Made by a program: the position numbers and the translations under genes
Assembly (NCBI GenBank): GCA_902800925.1
Contig: CADCGD010000011.1
Span: 1-64,000 of the forward strand
Source: an uncultured Bacteroidales bacterium
Lineage (GTDB): Bacteria; Bacteroidota; Bacteroidia; Bacteroidales; Bacteroidaceae
Direction of reading: 5' to 3'
Length of the DNA: 64,000 bases
The notes under the pieces: model-generated
Told to the model about the DNA's origin: nothing
Seen by the model: the letters and a program-made list of their open reading frames with translations, nothing else
Database searches by the model: none
In this document: one piece after another, positions 44,343-52,060 of the stretch
Layout: every line of letters starts with the position of its first letter
Position numbering within the stretch: position 1 is the first letter of the stretch

Positions 44343-45686
44343 ATGGCTGAACAATCCCTGAAGCGACAACTGAAAGTGTTGACCATCCCGGTGTTTATCG
44401 AGATGGCCCTGGTCATGCTGTTGGGTGCCGTAGACACCGTGATGCTGAGCCGCTATAGCGACAACAGTGTGGCAGCAGTGGGACTGGACAATCAGTTGAT
44501 GTCGTTGGTATTCCTGGTGTATCAGTTCTTTTCGATGGGTGCTGCCATCCTCTGTGCACAGTATATCGGTGCCGGACTGCGGAAACGGTTGGTGCAGGTG
44601 GTGGGAATGGCACTGGTGGTGAATCTGGCACTCGGAATGGTGGTCAGCCTTCTGCTATTCCTTTATGCAGAGCAGTTGCTGCAGCTGATGGGTCTGCGCC
44701 CAGAGTTGATGGGCGATGGTGTGGCGTATCTCAAGCTGACAGGTGCACTATCGTTCTTTCAGGCCTTGTCGCTGACGTTCTCTGCCTCGCTGCGAAGTGC
44801 AGACAAGGTCATCTATCCGATGGTGGTGACAGGTGTTGTCAACGTGCTGAACATCCTCGGCAACTATGCCCTTATCTTCGGCCATTGGGGCTGTCCCCAG
44901 CTGGGTGTCGAGGGTGCTGCCATTGCTACGGCTGCCAGTCGCGCCATTGCGATGGTGCTGTTGGCGGTTATCCATTTCAGAAAGCATATCCCAAAGTTCC
45001 CGCTGCACTATTTCCGTCCTATGCCGTGGGAGGAACTGAAGAACCTGTTGTATATCGGCATCCCTGCCATGAGCGAGAATATCTCGTACAGTCTGTCGCA
45101 GGTGGTTATCACCTATTTTATAAATCAGATTAGCAACGAGGCCCTGGCAGCCAGGACCTACTGTGCCAACATGATCATGTTTGTCTATCTGTTCTGCCTC
45201 AGCATCACGCAGGGCGGCGACATCCTGGTGGGGCACCTCGTCGGACAACGACGCCATCAGGCTGCATATATCCTTGGCAACTACTTCTTCCGCTGGTCGA
45301 TGATTATCACGCTGACGGGTTCTGTATTGTTAGCCATCACGGGTGAAGGCATTCTCAGTGCCTTTACCGACAACCAGGAAATCATTGCAATGGGCGTATG
45401 GGTACTTGTTGTGGATGTCTTCCTGGAGGTTGGGCGCACGGCTAATATCTTTGCCGGCAGCACGCTGAGAGCCACAGGCGATACCGTCTATCCCTTTGTC
45501 GTGGGTGTTATCTTCCAATGGAGTGTTGCTGTGGGAGTGAGTTACGTCTTCGGCATCCCTTTGGGTTATGGTCTTGTAGGCATGTGGATAGGTTTTGCGC
45601 TCGACGAGAACATCCGTGGTGTCATCCTCGTGCGTCGCTGGCGGTCAGGGAAGTGGAGGGCCAAAGGCTTCGTCAGGGAACAGTAA
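44343..45686 (+). CDS. MATE family efflux transporter
   Basis: 447 aa with twelve hydrophobic helices in two related halves (LKRQLKVLTIPVFIEMALVMLLGAVDTVMLSRYS at the start is the typical MATE opening; the central YIGIPAMSENISYSLSQVVITYFI opens the second half). Expected to export drugs or metabolites by Na+ or H+ antiport. It stands alone with its own promoter. The particular substrate cannot be told. Confidence 0.92.
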   Translation: MAEQSLKRQLKVLTIPVFIEMALVMLLGAVDTVMLSRYSDNSVAAVGLDNQLMSLVFLVYQFFSMGAAILCAQYIGAGLRKRLVQVVGMALVVNLALGMVVSLLLFLYAEQLLQLMGLRPELMGDGVAYLKLTGALSFFQALSLTFSASLRSADKVIYPMVVTGVVNVLNILGNYALIFGHWGCPQLGVEGAAIATAASRAIAMVLLAVIHFRKHIPKFPLHYFRPMPWEELKNLLYIGIPAMSENISYSLSQVVITYFINQISNEALAARTYCANMIMFVYLFCLSITQGGDILVGHLVGQRRHQAAYILGNYFFRWSMIITLTGSVLLAITGEGILSAFTDNQEIIAMGVWVLVVDVFLEVGRTANIFAGSTLRATGDTVYPFVVGVIFQWSVAVGVSYVFGIPLGYGLVGMWIGFALDENIRGVILVRRWRSGKWRAKGFVREQ

Positions 45687-45730
45687 AAAGAGGAATGTGT
45701 CAAAATGAAGTGAAATAAATTTGGCTTTTT

Positions 45731-45835
45731 GCTCACTTATTCGTACTTTGACTTTGTCGAAAGTACTTTCGTTCGACAATAAAAACAAAATAGTGAGATT
45801 TTGTTTTGTATTGTGCTCACTTATTCGTACCTTTG
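45731..45835 (+). repeat. Duplicated promoter segment upstream of a small lipoprotein
   Basis: GCTCACTTATTCGTAC occurs at 45731-45746 and 45815-45830. The second copy continues into a full -7 box (TACCTTTG, 45828-45835) with TTTG 19 bp upstream. The first copy has a box one base short (TACTTTG) with TTTG 20 bp upstream. Between them lies a dyad TTGTCGAA...TTCGACAA (about 45755-45780). Confidence 0.75.
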
Positions 45836-45844
45836 CACCCGCAA

Positions 45845-46129
45845 ATGAAGAAGTTTATCGTCATATTGGTAGTAGTAGCTGGGCTGGCGGCCTGTGGCAG
45901 CAGACGACAGAAGGAGGTGGAGCAGTTCAGGATGAAGGTGCGCTCAGAGTTTCTGAAGGAGAAACTGGAGAAGGCGCAGCAAGAGTTGGCGCTTACTGAC
46001 AGCATCATGCAGGCACGCGGTGGCGAGGTGGACTCTACACCAGGCTATCTGGACTCGCTGGAGATGGCTGCCGACGTGCAAGGCGCCCAGATACGCTATA
46101 TCCACAAGAAACAGAAAGACCTGCAATAA
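45845..46129 (+). CDS. Small lipoprotein of unknown function
   Basis: 94 aa with signal peptide and lipobox LAAC (Cys17). The mature part is highly charged and helical (KEVEQFRMKVRSEFLKEKLEKAQQELALTD is its start region), possibly coiled coil. ATG 45845 is 9 nt after the -7 box, so the transcript is near-leaderless; an in-frame ATG at 45806 lies upstream of the box. In related genomes small lipoproteins are common before DUF1599 genes, but I cannot name this one. Confidence 0.7.
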   Translation: MKKFIVILVVVAGLAACGSRRQKEVEQFRMKVRSEFLKEKLEKAQQELALTDSIMQARGGEVDSTPGYLDSLEMAADVQGAQIRYIHKKQKDLQ

Positions 46130-46153
46130 TTTGGTCAATTCATTGGAATTGTT

Positions 46154-46161
46154 TACCTTTG
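46154..46161 (+). promoter_or_regulatory. Promoter of the DUF1599 gene
   Basis: TACCTTTG -7 box, 9 nt before the ATG at 46171. It lies 24 nt after the preceding stop. Confidence 0.6.
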
Positions 46162-46170
46162 CACCGAATT

Positions 46171-46719
46171 ATGGCTAATAACGAAGCAAAGACAAATGAA
46201 GAGTTCGAACAGACGCTGACGGAATGTCGCACGCTGTTTGAGAAGAAACTCCATGACTATGGGGCTTCGTGGCGCATCCTGCGTCCACAGTCGTTGACCG
46301 ACCAGTTATTCATCAAGGCCAAGCGCATCCGTTCGCTGGAAATCAAGAAGGAGTCGCTGGTGGGTGAAGGCATCCGTCCGGAGTTCATTGCCTTGATCAA
46401 CTATGGCATCGTGGGACTGATACAGCTCTACCACGGGTTCAGCGACACTGTCGACATGGATAACGACGCAGCGATGGTGCTCTATGACAAATATGCGCAG
46501 GAGGCGCTGGAACTGATGAAGCGCAAGAACCACGACTACGACGAGGCGTGGCGAGGCATGCGGGTCAGCTCATACACCGACTTCATACTGACCAAGATAG
46601 AACGCATCAAGGAGATTGAGAATCTGGGAGGCGAGACACTGGTTAGCGAGGGCATCGATGCGAACTACATGGACATCATCAACTACGCCGTGTTCGGAGC
46701 GATAAAGCTGAGAAGTTAA
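46171..46719 (+). CDS. DUF1599 domain protein
   Basis: 182 aa made of two copies of one domain: residues ~16-88 (KLHDYGASWRILRPQSLTD ... LVGEGIRPEFIALINYGIVG) and ~105-180 (KNHDYDEAWRGMRVSSYTD ... LVSEGIDANYMDIINYAVFG). The repeated HDY-W-R-S-D pattern is the DUF1599 signature. Function unknown. Its position just before the BT_3928-like gene and tpiA is conserved in Bacteroidales. Confidence 0.85.
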   Translation: MANNEAKTNEEFEQTLTECRTLFEKKLHDYGASWRILRPQSLTDQLFIKAKRIRSLEIKKESLVGEGIRPEFIALINYGIVGLIQLYHGFSDTVDMDNDAAMVLYDKYAQEALELMKRKNHDYDEAWRGMRVSSYTDFILTKIERIKEIENLGGETLVSEGIDANYMDIINYAVFGAIKLRS

Positions 46720-46738
46720 AGAAGTTAAGGGAGTTAAG
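46712..46738 (+). repeat. Three 9-bp tandem repeats in the DUF1599-BT_3928 spacer
   Basis: GAAGTTAAA, GAAGTTAAG, GGAGTTAAG. The first unit contains the DUF1599 stop codon; the last ends 7 nt before the GTG start of the next gene. Confidence 0.7.
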
Positions 46739-46745
46739 GTAAAAG

Positions 46746-48002
46746 GTGAGGAAGGTAGTAGTAAATATTGCGCGAATGGTGTTGGCGGTGGTCCTGACGT
46801 TCTCAGGATTCGTCAAGGCTGTCGACCCGTTGGGCACGCAGTATAAGCTGCAAGACTACTTGACCGCTTTGCACCTGCAAGCAATGGCACCCGACTTTGC
46901 AACGTTGGCGGCCTCGGTACTGCTGTCGGCGCTGGAATTTTTTCTGGGTATCTGTCTGTTCTTTGGCATCCGCAGGATCCTGTCGAAGACGTTGACACTG
47001 CTGCTGATGCTTGTGGTGACACCTTTGACGTTGTGGGTGGCACTGGCAGATCCCGTAAGCGACTGCGGTTGCTTTGGCGATGCCTTTGTACTCACCAACT
47101 GGCAGACGTTCGGCAAGAACATCGTGTTGTTGGCGATGGCGCTCATCGTGTGGAAATGGCCCCAAGATATCATTCGCTTCATTTCCAGTTCGAGTCAGTG
47201 GCTGGTAACGACCTATTCGGCCGTTTTCATTGTCTCCGTCTCAGGATGGTCGCTCTACGACCTGCCCTATCTGGACTTCCGTCCTTACCACATCGGCACC
47301 GACCTGAGGACGGGCTGGCAGAAAATGATGGACGGGGAAGAGTCGCCCTACACAGAGTTCTTCATAGAACGTGTCAGGGATGGCGAGGATATTACCGACT
47401 CGCTGCTCAACCAGAAAGGCTACCTCTTCCTGCTCGTGGCACCCCATGTGGAACAGGCCGATGATAGTCAGCTGGACCTCATCAACCAGATGTACGAGTA
47501 TGCCGACGAGTATGACTACCCGTTCTATGGGCTGACGGCTAGCGGTGAAAAAGGTATTGTCTTCTGGCGCGACATAACGGGAGCGGAGTATCCGTTTTGC
47601 CAAACCGACGAGATAGTGCTGAAAACCATCATCCGTAGTAATCCAGGGCTGGTGCTACTGAAAGATGGTGTCATCATCCGCAAGTGGAGCCACAACAGTC
47701 TGCCAGACGAATATGAGTTGACTGACCGTCTGGAGAAGTTGGAGATAGGTAAGATTGACAAGGAAACGATGGCCCAGAAGATACTTGTCGTCGTCCTGTG
47801 GTACTTGCTGCCACTCTTGCTGCTGACCATTGCCGACAGGCTGTGGGCGTGGACCAAGTGGCTGAAGAAAAAAGAACAGTCTAACAAGATATATCAACAT
47901 TTTAAAACAAAAACAAACAATGAGAAAGAAAATCGTAGCAGGCAACTGGAAGATGAACCTGAACCTGCAAGAGGGAGTGGCTCTGGCCAAGGAACTGAAT
48001 GA
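46746..48002 (+). CDS. BT_3928-like membrane protein with DoxX/MauE-type domain
   Basis: 418 aa, GTG start. Residues ~1-140 hold four TM helices with the pattern [23 protein letters not shown] and [10 protein letters not shown] (a conserved CGCFG motif) of the DoxX/MauE family. Residues ~145-345 contain a periplasmic thioredoxin-like part ([30 protein letters not shown]), and a final TM helix lies near 350-370. A disulfide or quinone-linked redox role is inferred. The C-terminal ~28 residues overlap tpiA by 83 nt in another frame and are low complexity. The gene order through folE matches Bacteroides. Confidence 0.82.
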   Translation: MRKVVVNIARMVLAVVLTFSGFVKAVDPLGTQYKLQDYLTALHLQAMAPDFATLAASVLLSALEFFLGICLFFGIRRILSKTLTLLLMLVVTPLTLWVALADPVSDCGCFGDAFVLTNWQTFGKNIVLLAMALIVWKWPQDIIRFISSSSQWLVTTYSAVFIVSVSGWSLYDLPYLDFRPYHIGTDLRTGWQKMMDGEESPYTEFFIERVRDGEDITDSLLNQKGYLFLLVAPHVEQADDSQLDLINQMYEYADEYDYPFYGLTASGEKGIVFWRDITGAEYPFCQTDEIVLKTIIRSNPGLVLLKDGVIIRKWSHNSLPDEYELTDRLEKLEIGKIDKETMAQKILVVVLWYLLPLLLLTIADRLWAWTKWLKKKEQSNKIYQHFKTKTNNEKENRSRQLEDEPEPARGSGSGQGTE

Positions 48003-48681
48003 GGCTCTCGCAGCCGACAAACCCAACTGTGACGTAGTCATCTGCACACCATTCATCCATCTGGCTTCTGTTGCCAAGGAGTTGAATCAGGACATCATTG
48101 GTCTGGGTGCTGAGAACTGCGCAGACAAGGAGAAGGGTGCTTTCACTGGTGAGGTAAGCGCTGAGATGGTAAAGAGTACTGGTGCTCAGTACGTTATTCT
48201 GGGTCACTCAGAGCGTCGTGAGTACTATAAGGAGACTCCAGAGATTCTGAAGGAGAAGGTGCTGCTGGCTCTGAAGAACGGTCTGAAGGTAATCTTCTGC
48301 ATCGGTGAGTCACTCGCTGAGCGTGAGGCTAACAAGCAGAACGAGGTCGTAAAGGCTGAGCTCGAGGGTTCTGTATTCAACCTCTCTGAGGAGGATTTCC
48401 GCAAGATCATCATCGCCTACGAGCCCATCTGGGCCATCGGTACTGGTAAGACTGCTACCGCTGAGCAGGCTGAGGAAATCCATGCTTACATCCGTTCTAT
48501 CGTTGCTGAGAAGTATGGTCAGGCTGTTGCTGAGGACACCAGCATCCTGTATGGTGGTTCTTGCAAGGCTTCTAACGCTCCTGAGCTGTTCGCCAAGGTT
48601 GACATCGACGGTGGTCTCATCGGCGGTGCTTCACTGAAGTGCGCAGACTTCAAGGGCATCATCGACGCTTGGAAGAAGTAA
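47920..48681 (+). CDS. tpiA: Triosephosphate isomerase
   Basis: Interconverts dihydroxyacetone phosphate and glyceraldehyde 3-phosphate. 253 aa; [12 protein letters not shown] (Asn/Lys active site), [12 protein letters not shown] (His), [11 protein letters not shown] (Glu and loop 6) and [12 protein letters not shown] (phosphate site). Codon use is highly biased, as expected of an abundant enzyme. The first 83 nt lie inside the previous gene. Confidence 0.98.
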   Translation: MRKKIVAGNWKMNLNLQEGVALAKELNEALAADKPNCDVVICTPFIHLASVAKELNQDIIGLGAENCADKEKGAFTGEVSAEMVKSTGAQYVILGHSERREYYKETPEILKEKVLLALKNGLKVIFCIGESLAEREANKQNEVVKAELEGSVFNLSEEDFRKIIIAYEPIWAIGTGKTATAEQAEEIHAYIRSIVAEKYGQAVAEDTSILYGGSCKASNAPELFAKVDIDGGLIGGASLKCADFKGIIDAWKK

Positions 48682-49272
48682 ATGAAACATTTCATCCAGA
48701 TATTAGTACTGTGTATCGGCATCTCCATGGGTGCCGGTGCACAGACTTTTACCCAGCGCCTGCAGAAAACAGTAGCAGGACAGGGTTCGGTAACTATTCA
48801 CCAGAGTGACTCCATTGACAAGCTGGTCAATAGCGCCATGCTGACGACAAAGAGTAGCAGCACAACTGCCACCACAACACCCACTACGCCCAAACCCGCT
48901 ACGCCCAGTACCCCTAGTAAAACTGCTCCGAACAGTCCATCTAGCCCTACGAACACTACCAGCACCACTGTTATCCCAGACACCGTGCCGAAGATGATTC
49001 GCAACGGTCATAAGATTACGGGCTATCGTGTGCAGGCCTTTGCAGGTGGCAATTCGCGCAAGGACCGCCAACAAGCAGAACAGACGCGCAACGCCATCAA
49101 AAGTCATTATCCTAACGTACCCGTGTACGTACATTTCTATTCACCACGTTGGATTTGCCGTGTTGGCAACTACCGCACCTATGAGGAAGCTCACCAGATG
49201 CTGGTCAGTCTGCGCGACCTTGGCTTTGACCAGGCAACCATCGTGAAGGGAAAAATCACTGTAGCATACTAA
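48682..49272 (+). CDS. SPOR-domain protein
   Basis: 196 aa with signal peptide ([18 protein letters not shown]). A Thr/Pro/Ser-rich linker occupies ~54-96. The C-terminal SPOR domain (~112-190: [20 protein letters not shown] ... [21 protein letters not shown]) binds denuded peptidoglycan at division sites. It starts directly after the tpiA stop, and its stop shares one base with the folE start (TAATG). Confidence 0.9.
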   Translation: MKHFIQILVLCIGISMGAGAQTFTQRLQKTVAGQGSVTIHQSDSIDKLVNSAMLTTKSSSTTATTTPTTPKPATPSTPSKTAPNSPSSPTNTTSTTVIPDTVPKMIRNGHKITGYRVQAFAGGNSRKDRQQAEQTRNAIKSHYPNVPVYVHFYSPRWICRVGNYRTYEEAHQMLVSLRDLGFDQATIVKGKITVAY

Positions 49273-49865
49273 TGTACCCAGAGAACGAAATTTTCAGAGA
49301 GGGCCTCGACGAGTTGGCCGAGCACTACAAGGAGATACTGACGCTGTTGGGCGAAGACCCCAGTCGCGAAGGTCTCCTAAAGACACCTATGCGTGTGGCT
49401 AAGGCCATGCAAGTATTGACACGCGGCTACGAGATGGACGCCCATCAGGTGTTGCGCGACGCCCTCTTCAAAGAAGACTATTCGCAGATGGTCATCGTCA
49501 AGGACATCGACTTTTTCTCCCTCTGCGAACACCACATGTTGCCCTTCTACGGCAAGGTGCATGTGGCCTATATACCCAACGGCTACATTACAGGACTGTC
49601 GAAGATAGCCCGTGTAGTCGACATCTACAGTCATCGTCTGCAAGTGCAGGAGCGCATGACGCTGCAAATCAAGGAGTGTATCGAACAGACCCTCCATCCA
49701 CTGGGCGTGATGGTCGTCGTCGAGGCACGTCACATGTGTATGCAGATGCGTGGTGTAGAGAAACAAAACAGTATCACCACTACTAGCGACTTCAGTGGTG
49801 CCTTCAACCAAGCAAAAACCCGTCAGGAGTTTATGAACCTGATTCACAATAATTCCAAACTTTAA
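49272..49865 (+). CDS. folE: GTP cyclohydrolase I
   Basis: First step of folate (tetrahydropterin) synthesis. 197 aa; [32 protein letters not shown] (zinc Cys and His), [21 protein letters not shown] and [12 protein letters not shown] (zinc Cys) are all present. Translationally coupled to the SPOR gene. Confidence 0.97.
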   Translation: MYPENEIFREGLDELAEHYKEILTLLGEDPSREGLLKTPMRVAKAMQVLTRGYEMDAHQVLRDALFKEDYSQMVIVKDIDFFSLCEHHMLPFYGKVHVAYIPNGYITGLSKIARVVDIYSHRLQVQERMTLQIKECIEQTLHPLGVMVVVEARHMCMQMRGVEKQNSITTTSDFSGAFNQAKTRQEFMNLIHNNSKL

Positions 49866-49884
49866 ATACTAACCCCTATAGATT

Positions 49885-50451
49885 ATGGATCAGATTAATA
49901 GTGACAAATACAAGAAGAAAAGTCTTACACAAGAGTTCTTTAACAGTTGTCTTGGCAGATTGGTAATTGTTGGCATTGTACTCTTCGCCTTGTACATCTT
50001 TGCGCTGATTACAGTACCCTCAAGGGATATCATGCTCGTAGAGACTGTTGACAACGTCCATGAGTGCTTGCAGGAGAATGACAGCATCAAAGCCGACGAG
50101 ATTGACGAGTTCATCAACAACATCTCGCGCTCCTTCTCAGCAGCAGATACCGCAAAAACTAAAAGGGAAGTGTTCAAGGCTTTCCTCAAATACAATGCGC
50201 TGGAAGTATACAGCCATCCGGGCTTCAAGACCGTTTACCTCTTTAACAGCATGTATCCGCAGGGCTGTCGTATTGGCATTGGCGCATTTCAGACAGTGTT
50301 CTCTACGCTGCACTACGAGGAACTGGTACTGTCCAATGGTGCTGCTCGTGGTGACTATGGCAAGAAACTTAACGAAGTAGAAATACCAGCCGAAGAACTG
50401 AACGACATTTTTGTGGAACCCTACCACTATCAAGGCAATCCAGAGAACTAA
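49885..50451 (+). CDS. Single-pass membrane protein of unknown function
   Basis: 188 aa. Cytoplasmic lysine-rich start, one TM helix (LVIVGIVLFALYIFALITV, about 26-44), then an extracytoplasmic helical and mixed domain containing VYLFNSMYPQGCRIGIGAF. No family recognised. It follows folE by 19 nt and ends before a terminator hairpin at 50456. Confidence 0.7.
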   Translation: MDQINSDKYKKKSLTQEFFNSCLGRLVIVGIVLFALYIFALITVPSRDIMLVETVDNVHECLQENDSIKADEIDEFINNISRSFSAADTAKTKREVFKAFLKYNALEVYSHPGFKTVYLFNSMYPQGCRIGIGAFQTVFSTLHYEELVLSNGAARGDYGKKLNEVEIPAEELNDIFVEPYHYQGNPEN

Positions 50452-50455
50452 CCAC

Positions 50456-50482
50456 GGCTGCCACGCCAAAAAGGCGTCAGCC
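50456..50482 (+). terminator. Terminator of the tpiA-folE cluster
   Basis: GGCTG-CCA-CGCC pairs imperfectly with GGCG-T-CAGCC around AAAAA. No long T run follows, so efficiency is uncertain. Confidence 0.5.
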
Positions 50483-50496
50483 AAAGGTATAAAAAG

Positions 50497-50530
50497 AAAT
50501 CCAAGCTACTGAAACCAGTGACTTGGATTT
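50497..50530 (-). terminator. Terminator of tRNA-Pro
   Basis: AAATCCAAG...CTTGGATTT stem with an inner ACTG/CAGT pairing (two mismatches). On the minus strand a T run follows. It begins 6 nt after the tRNA 3' end. Confidence 0.75.
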
Positions 50531-50535
50531 TCTTT

Positions 50536-50611
50536 TGGTCGGGATTACTGGACTCGAACCAGCGACCTCGCGCCCCCCAGACGTGTGCGCTACCAACTGC
50601 GCTAAATCCCG
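50536..50611 (-). tRNA. tRNA-Pro (anticodon GGG), CCA encoded
   Basis: Seven-base-pair acceptor stem (CGGGATT with AATCCCG), discriminator A and an encoded CCA. D-arm GCGC/GCGC, anticodon loop CTGGGGG (GGG at 34-36) on a stem with one A-C mismatch and a G-U pair, five-base variable loop, T-arm GCTGG/CCAGT with TTCGAGT loop. Its promoter is at 50635-50642. Confidence 0.9.
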
Positions 50612-50634
50612 ATCGTTTTGCTCTTAAGCGGGTG

Positions 50635-50642
50635 CAAAGGTA
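50635..50642 (-). promoter_or_regulatory. Promoter of tRNA-Pro
   Basis: Minus-strand -7 box TACCTTTG with a TTTG 20 bp upstream (near 50663-50666). Confidence 0.7.
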
Positions 50643-50714
50643 CGGAGTTTTTTTGAAACACGCAAATTTTCCAACCACTTTTTGCAGAAAAGATATATAA
50701 TTATTGTTATTTCT

Positions 50715-50746
50715 TTGGTTAATCGTCAAATAATTCGTACTTTTGT
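50715..50746 (+). promoter_or_regulatory. Promoter of aroA
   Basis: TTTG at 50715-50718, 20 bp, TACTTTTG at 50739-50746; the aroA ATG at 50775 is 28 nt downstream. Confidence 0.65.
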
Positions 50747-50774
50747 GAGTTATTATAAATAAGGTACACGAAAT

Positions 50775-52028
50775 ATGCAATACAACATCATAGCCCCAAA
50801 GGCACTAAACCAGACCATCAAACTGCCGGCATCGAAGAGCATCTCGAACCGTGCAATGATTATCCATGCCCTGTCGGGCAGCAATGTGTTGCCTGATAAT
50901 CTCTCGGACTGTGACGACACGGAGGTGATTATTCAGGCACTACAAAACAATCCGTACGAGATTAACATCAAGGCTGCAGGTACAGCCATGCGCTTCATGA
51001 CGGCCTTTCTGGCCACCCGCAATGGCGAGGAACATGTCATTACGGGTACAGAGCGCATGAAGCATCGTCCCATAGGCGTGCTAGTGGATGCCCTGCGCCA
51101 TCTGGGTGCTGACATCACCTATGTCAGCGAAGAGGGTTTCCCTCCACTCTGCATCAAAGGCGGAAAGTTGGAAGGTGGTCTGTTGGAGGTGCCAGGCAAC
51201 ATCAGTTCGCAGTATGTCTCAGCACTACTGATGATTGGGCCCATGCTCAGCAACGGACTGACACTACGCCTGAAGGGCGATATTATCTCGCGTCCGTACA
51301 TTGACCTGACGCTGTGCATGATGAGAGAGTTTGGAGCCATTGCTGACTGGAGCGACTACGAGACCATCACCGTACAGGCGCAACGCTACAAGGAGCGTTC
51401 CTACTATATCGAGAGCGACTGGAGTGCTGCCTCCTATTGGTATGAGATGATAGCGCTGTCGAAAGAGGCTGACGACGAAGTACGACTGGAGGGGCTGATG
51501 GACGGCTCGAAGCAGGGCGACAGTAGCGTGCGCTACATCTTCAGTCTGTTGGGTGTAAAGACAACTTTTGACACTACTGAGGAAGGCGTACCCACCACAG
51601 TGACCCTACGCCATAGTGGGCGTTGCGTACCTCGCTTAGAATATGACTTCGTCAATTCGCCCGACTTGGCACAAACCTTTGTGGTGTGCTGCTGCATGCT
51701 GGGCGTTCGCTTCCACTTCCGTGGTCTGTCGACGCTGAAAATCAAGGAGACAGACCGCATAGAAGCGCTAAAGACGGAGATGCATAAACTGGGATTCGTG
51801 CTGCACGACGTGAACAATAGTGAGCTTTACTGGGATGGCGAACGCTGCGAGCCTCAACAAGACGCAGCCATTGACACTTACGAAGACCATCGCATGGCGT
51901 TGGCTTTTGCTCCTGCCGTTTTCCGTTTGGACCATCTGTGTATCAACAACCCGCAGGTTGTCAGCAAGTCGTACCCGAACTACTGGGAGGACCTTATAAA
52001 GGCGGGCTTTGCCCTAAATGATAATTGA
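50775..52028 (+). CDS. aroA: 3-phosphoshikimate 1-carboxyvinyltransferase (EPSP synthase)
   Basis: Joins shikimate 3-phosphate and PEP in aromatic amino-acid synthesis. 417 aa; KLPASKSISNRAMI, AAGTAMRFMTAFLA, MKHRPIGVLVDALRHLGA, SSQYVSALLM, KETDRIEAL and DTYEDHRMALAFA are the conserved blocks. The AGTAMR and LVDALRHLG parts suggest a class II-like or divergent Bacteroidetes enzyme. It is followed by a spacer with short TGATAAA-like repeats (52018-52041) before porW. Confidence 0.94.
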   Translation: MQYNIIAPKALNQTIKLPASKSISNRAMIIHALSGSNVLPDNLSDCDDTEVIIQALQNNPYEINIKAAGTAMRFMTAFLATRNGEEHVITGTERMKHRPIGVLVDALRHLGADITYVSEEGFPPLCIKGGKLEGGLLEVPGNISSQYVSALLMIGPMLSNGLTLRLKGDIISRPYIDLTLCMMREFGAIADWSDYETITVQAQRYKERSYYIESDWSAASYWYEMIALSKEADDEVRLEGLMDGSKQGDSSVRYIFSLLGVKTTFDTTEEGVPTTVTLRHSGRCVPRLEYDFVNSPDLAQTFVVCCCMLGVRFHFRGLSTLKIKETDRIEALKTEMHKLGFVLHDVNNSELYWDGERCEPQQDAAIDTYEDHRMALAFAPAVFRLDHLCINNPQVVSKSYPNYWEDLIKAGFALNDN

Positions 52029-52060
52029 TAAATGATAAATTGCTACCGCTATAATATATT

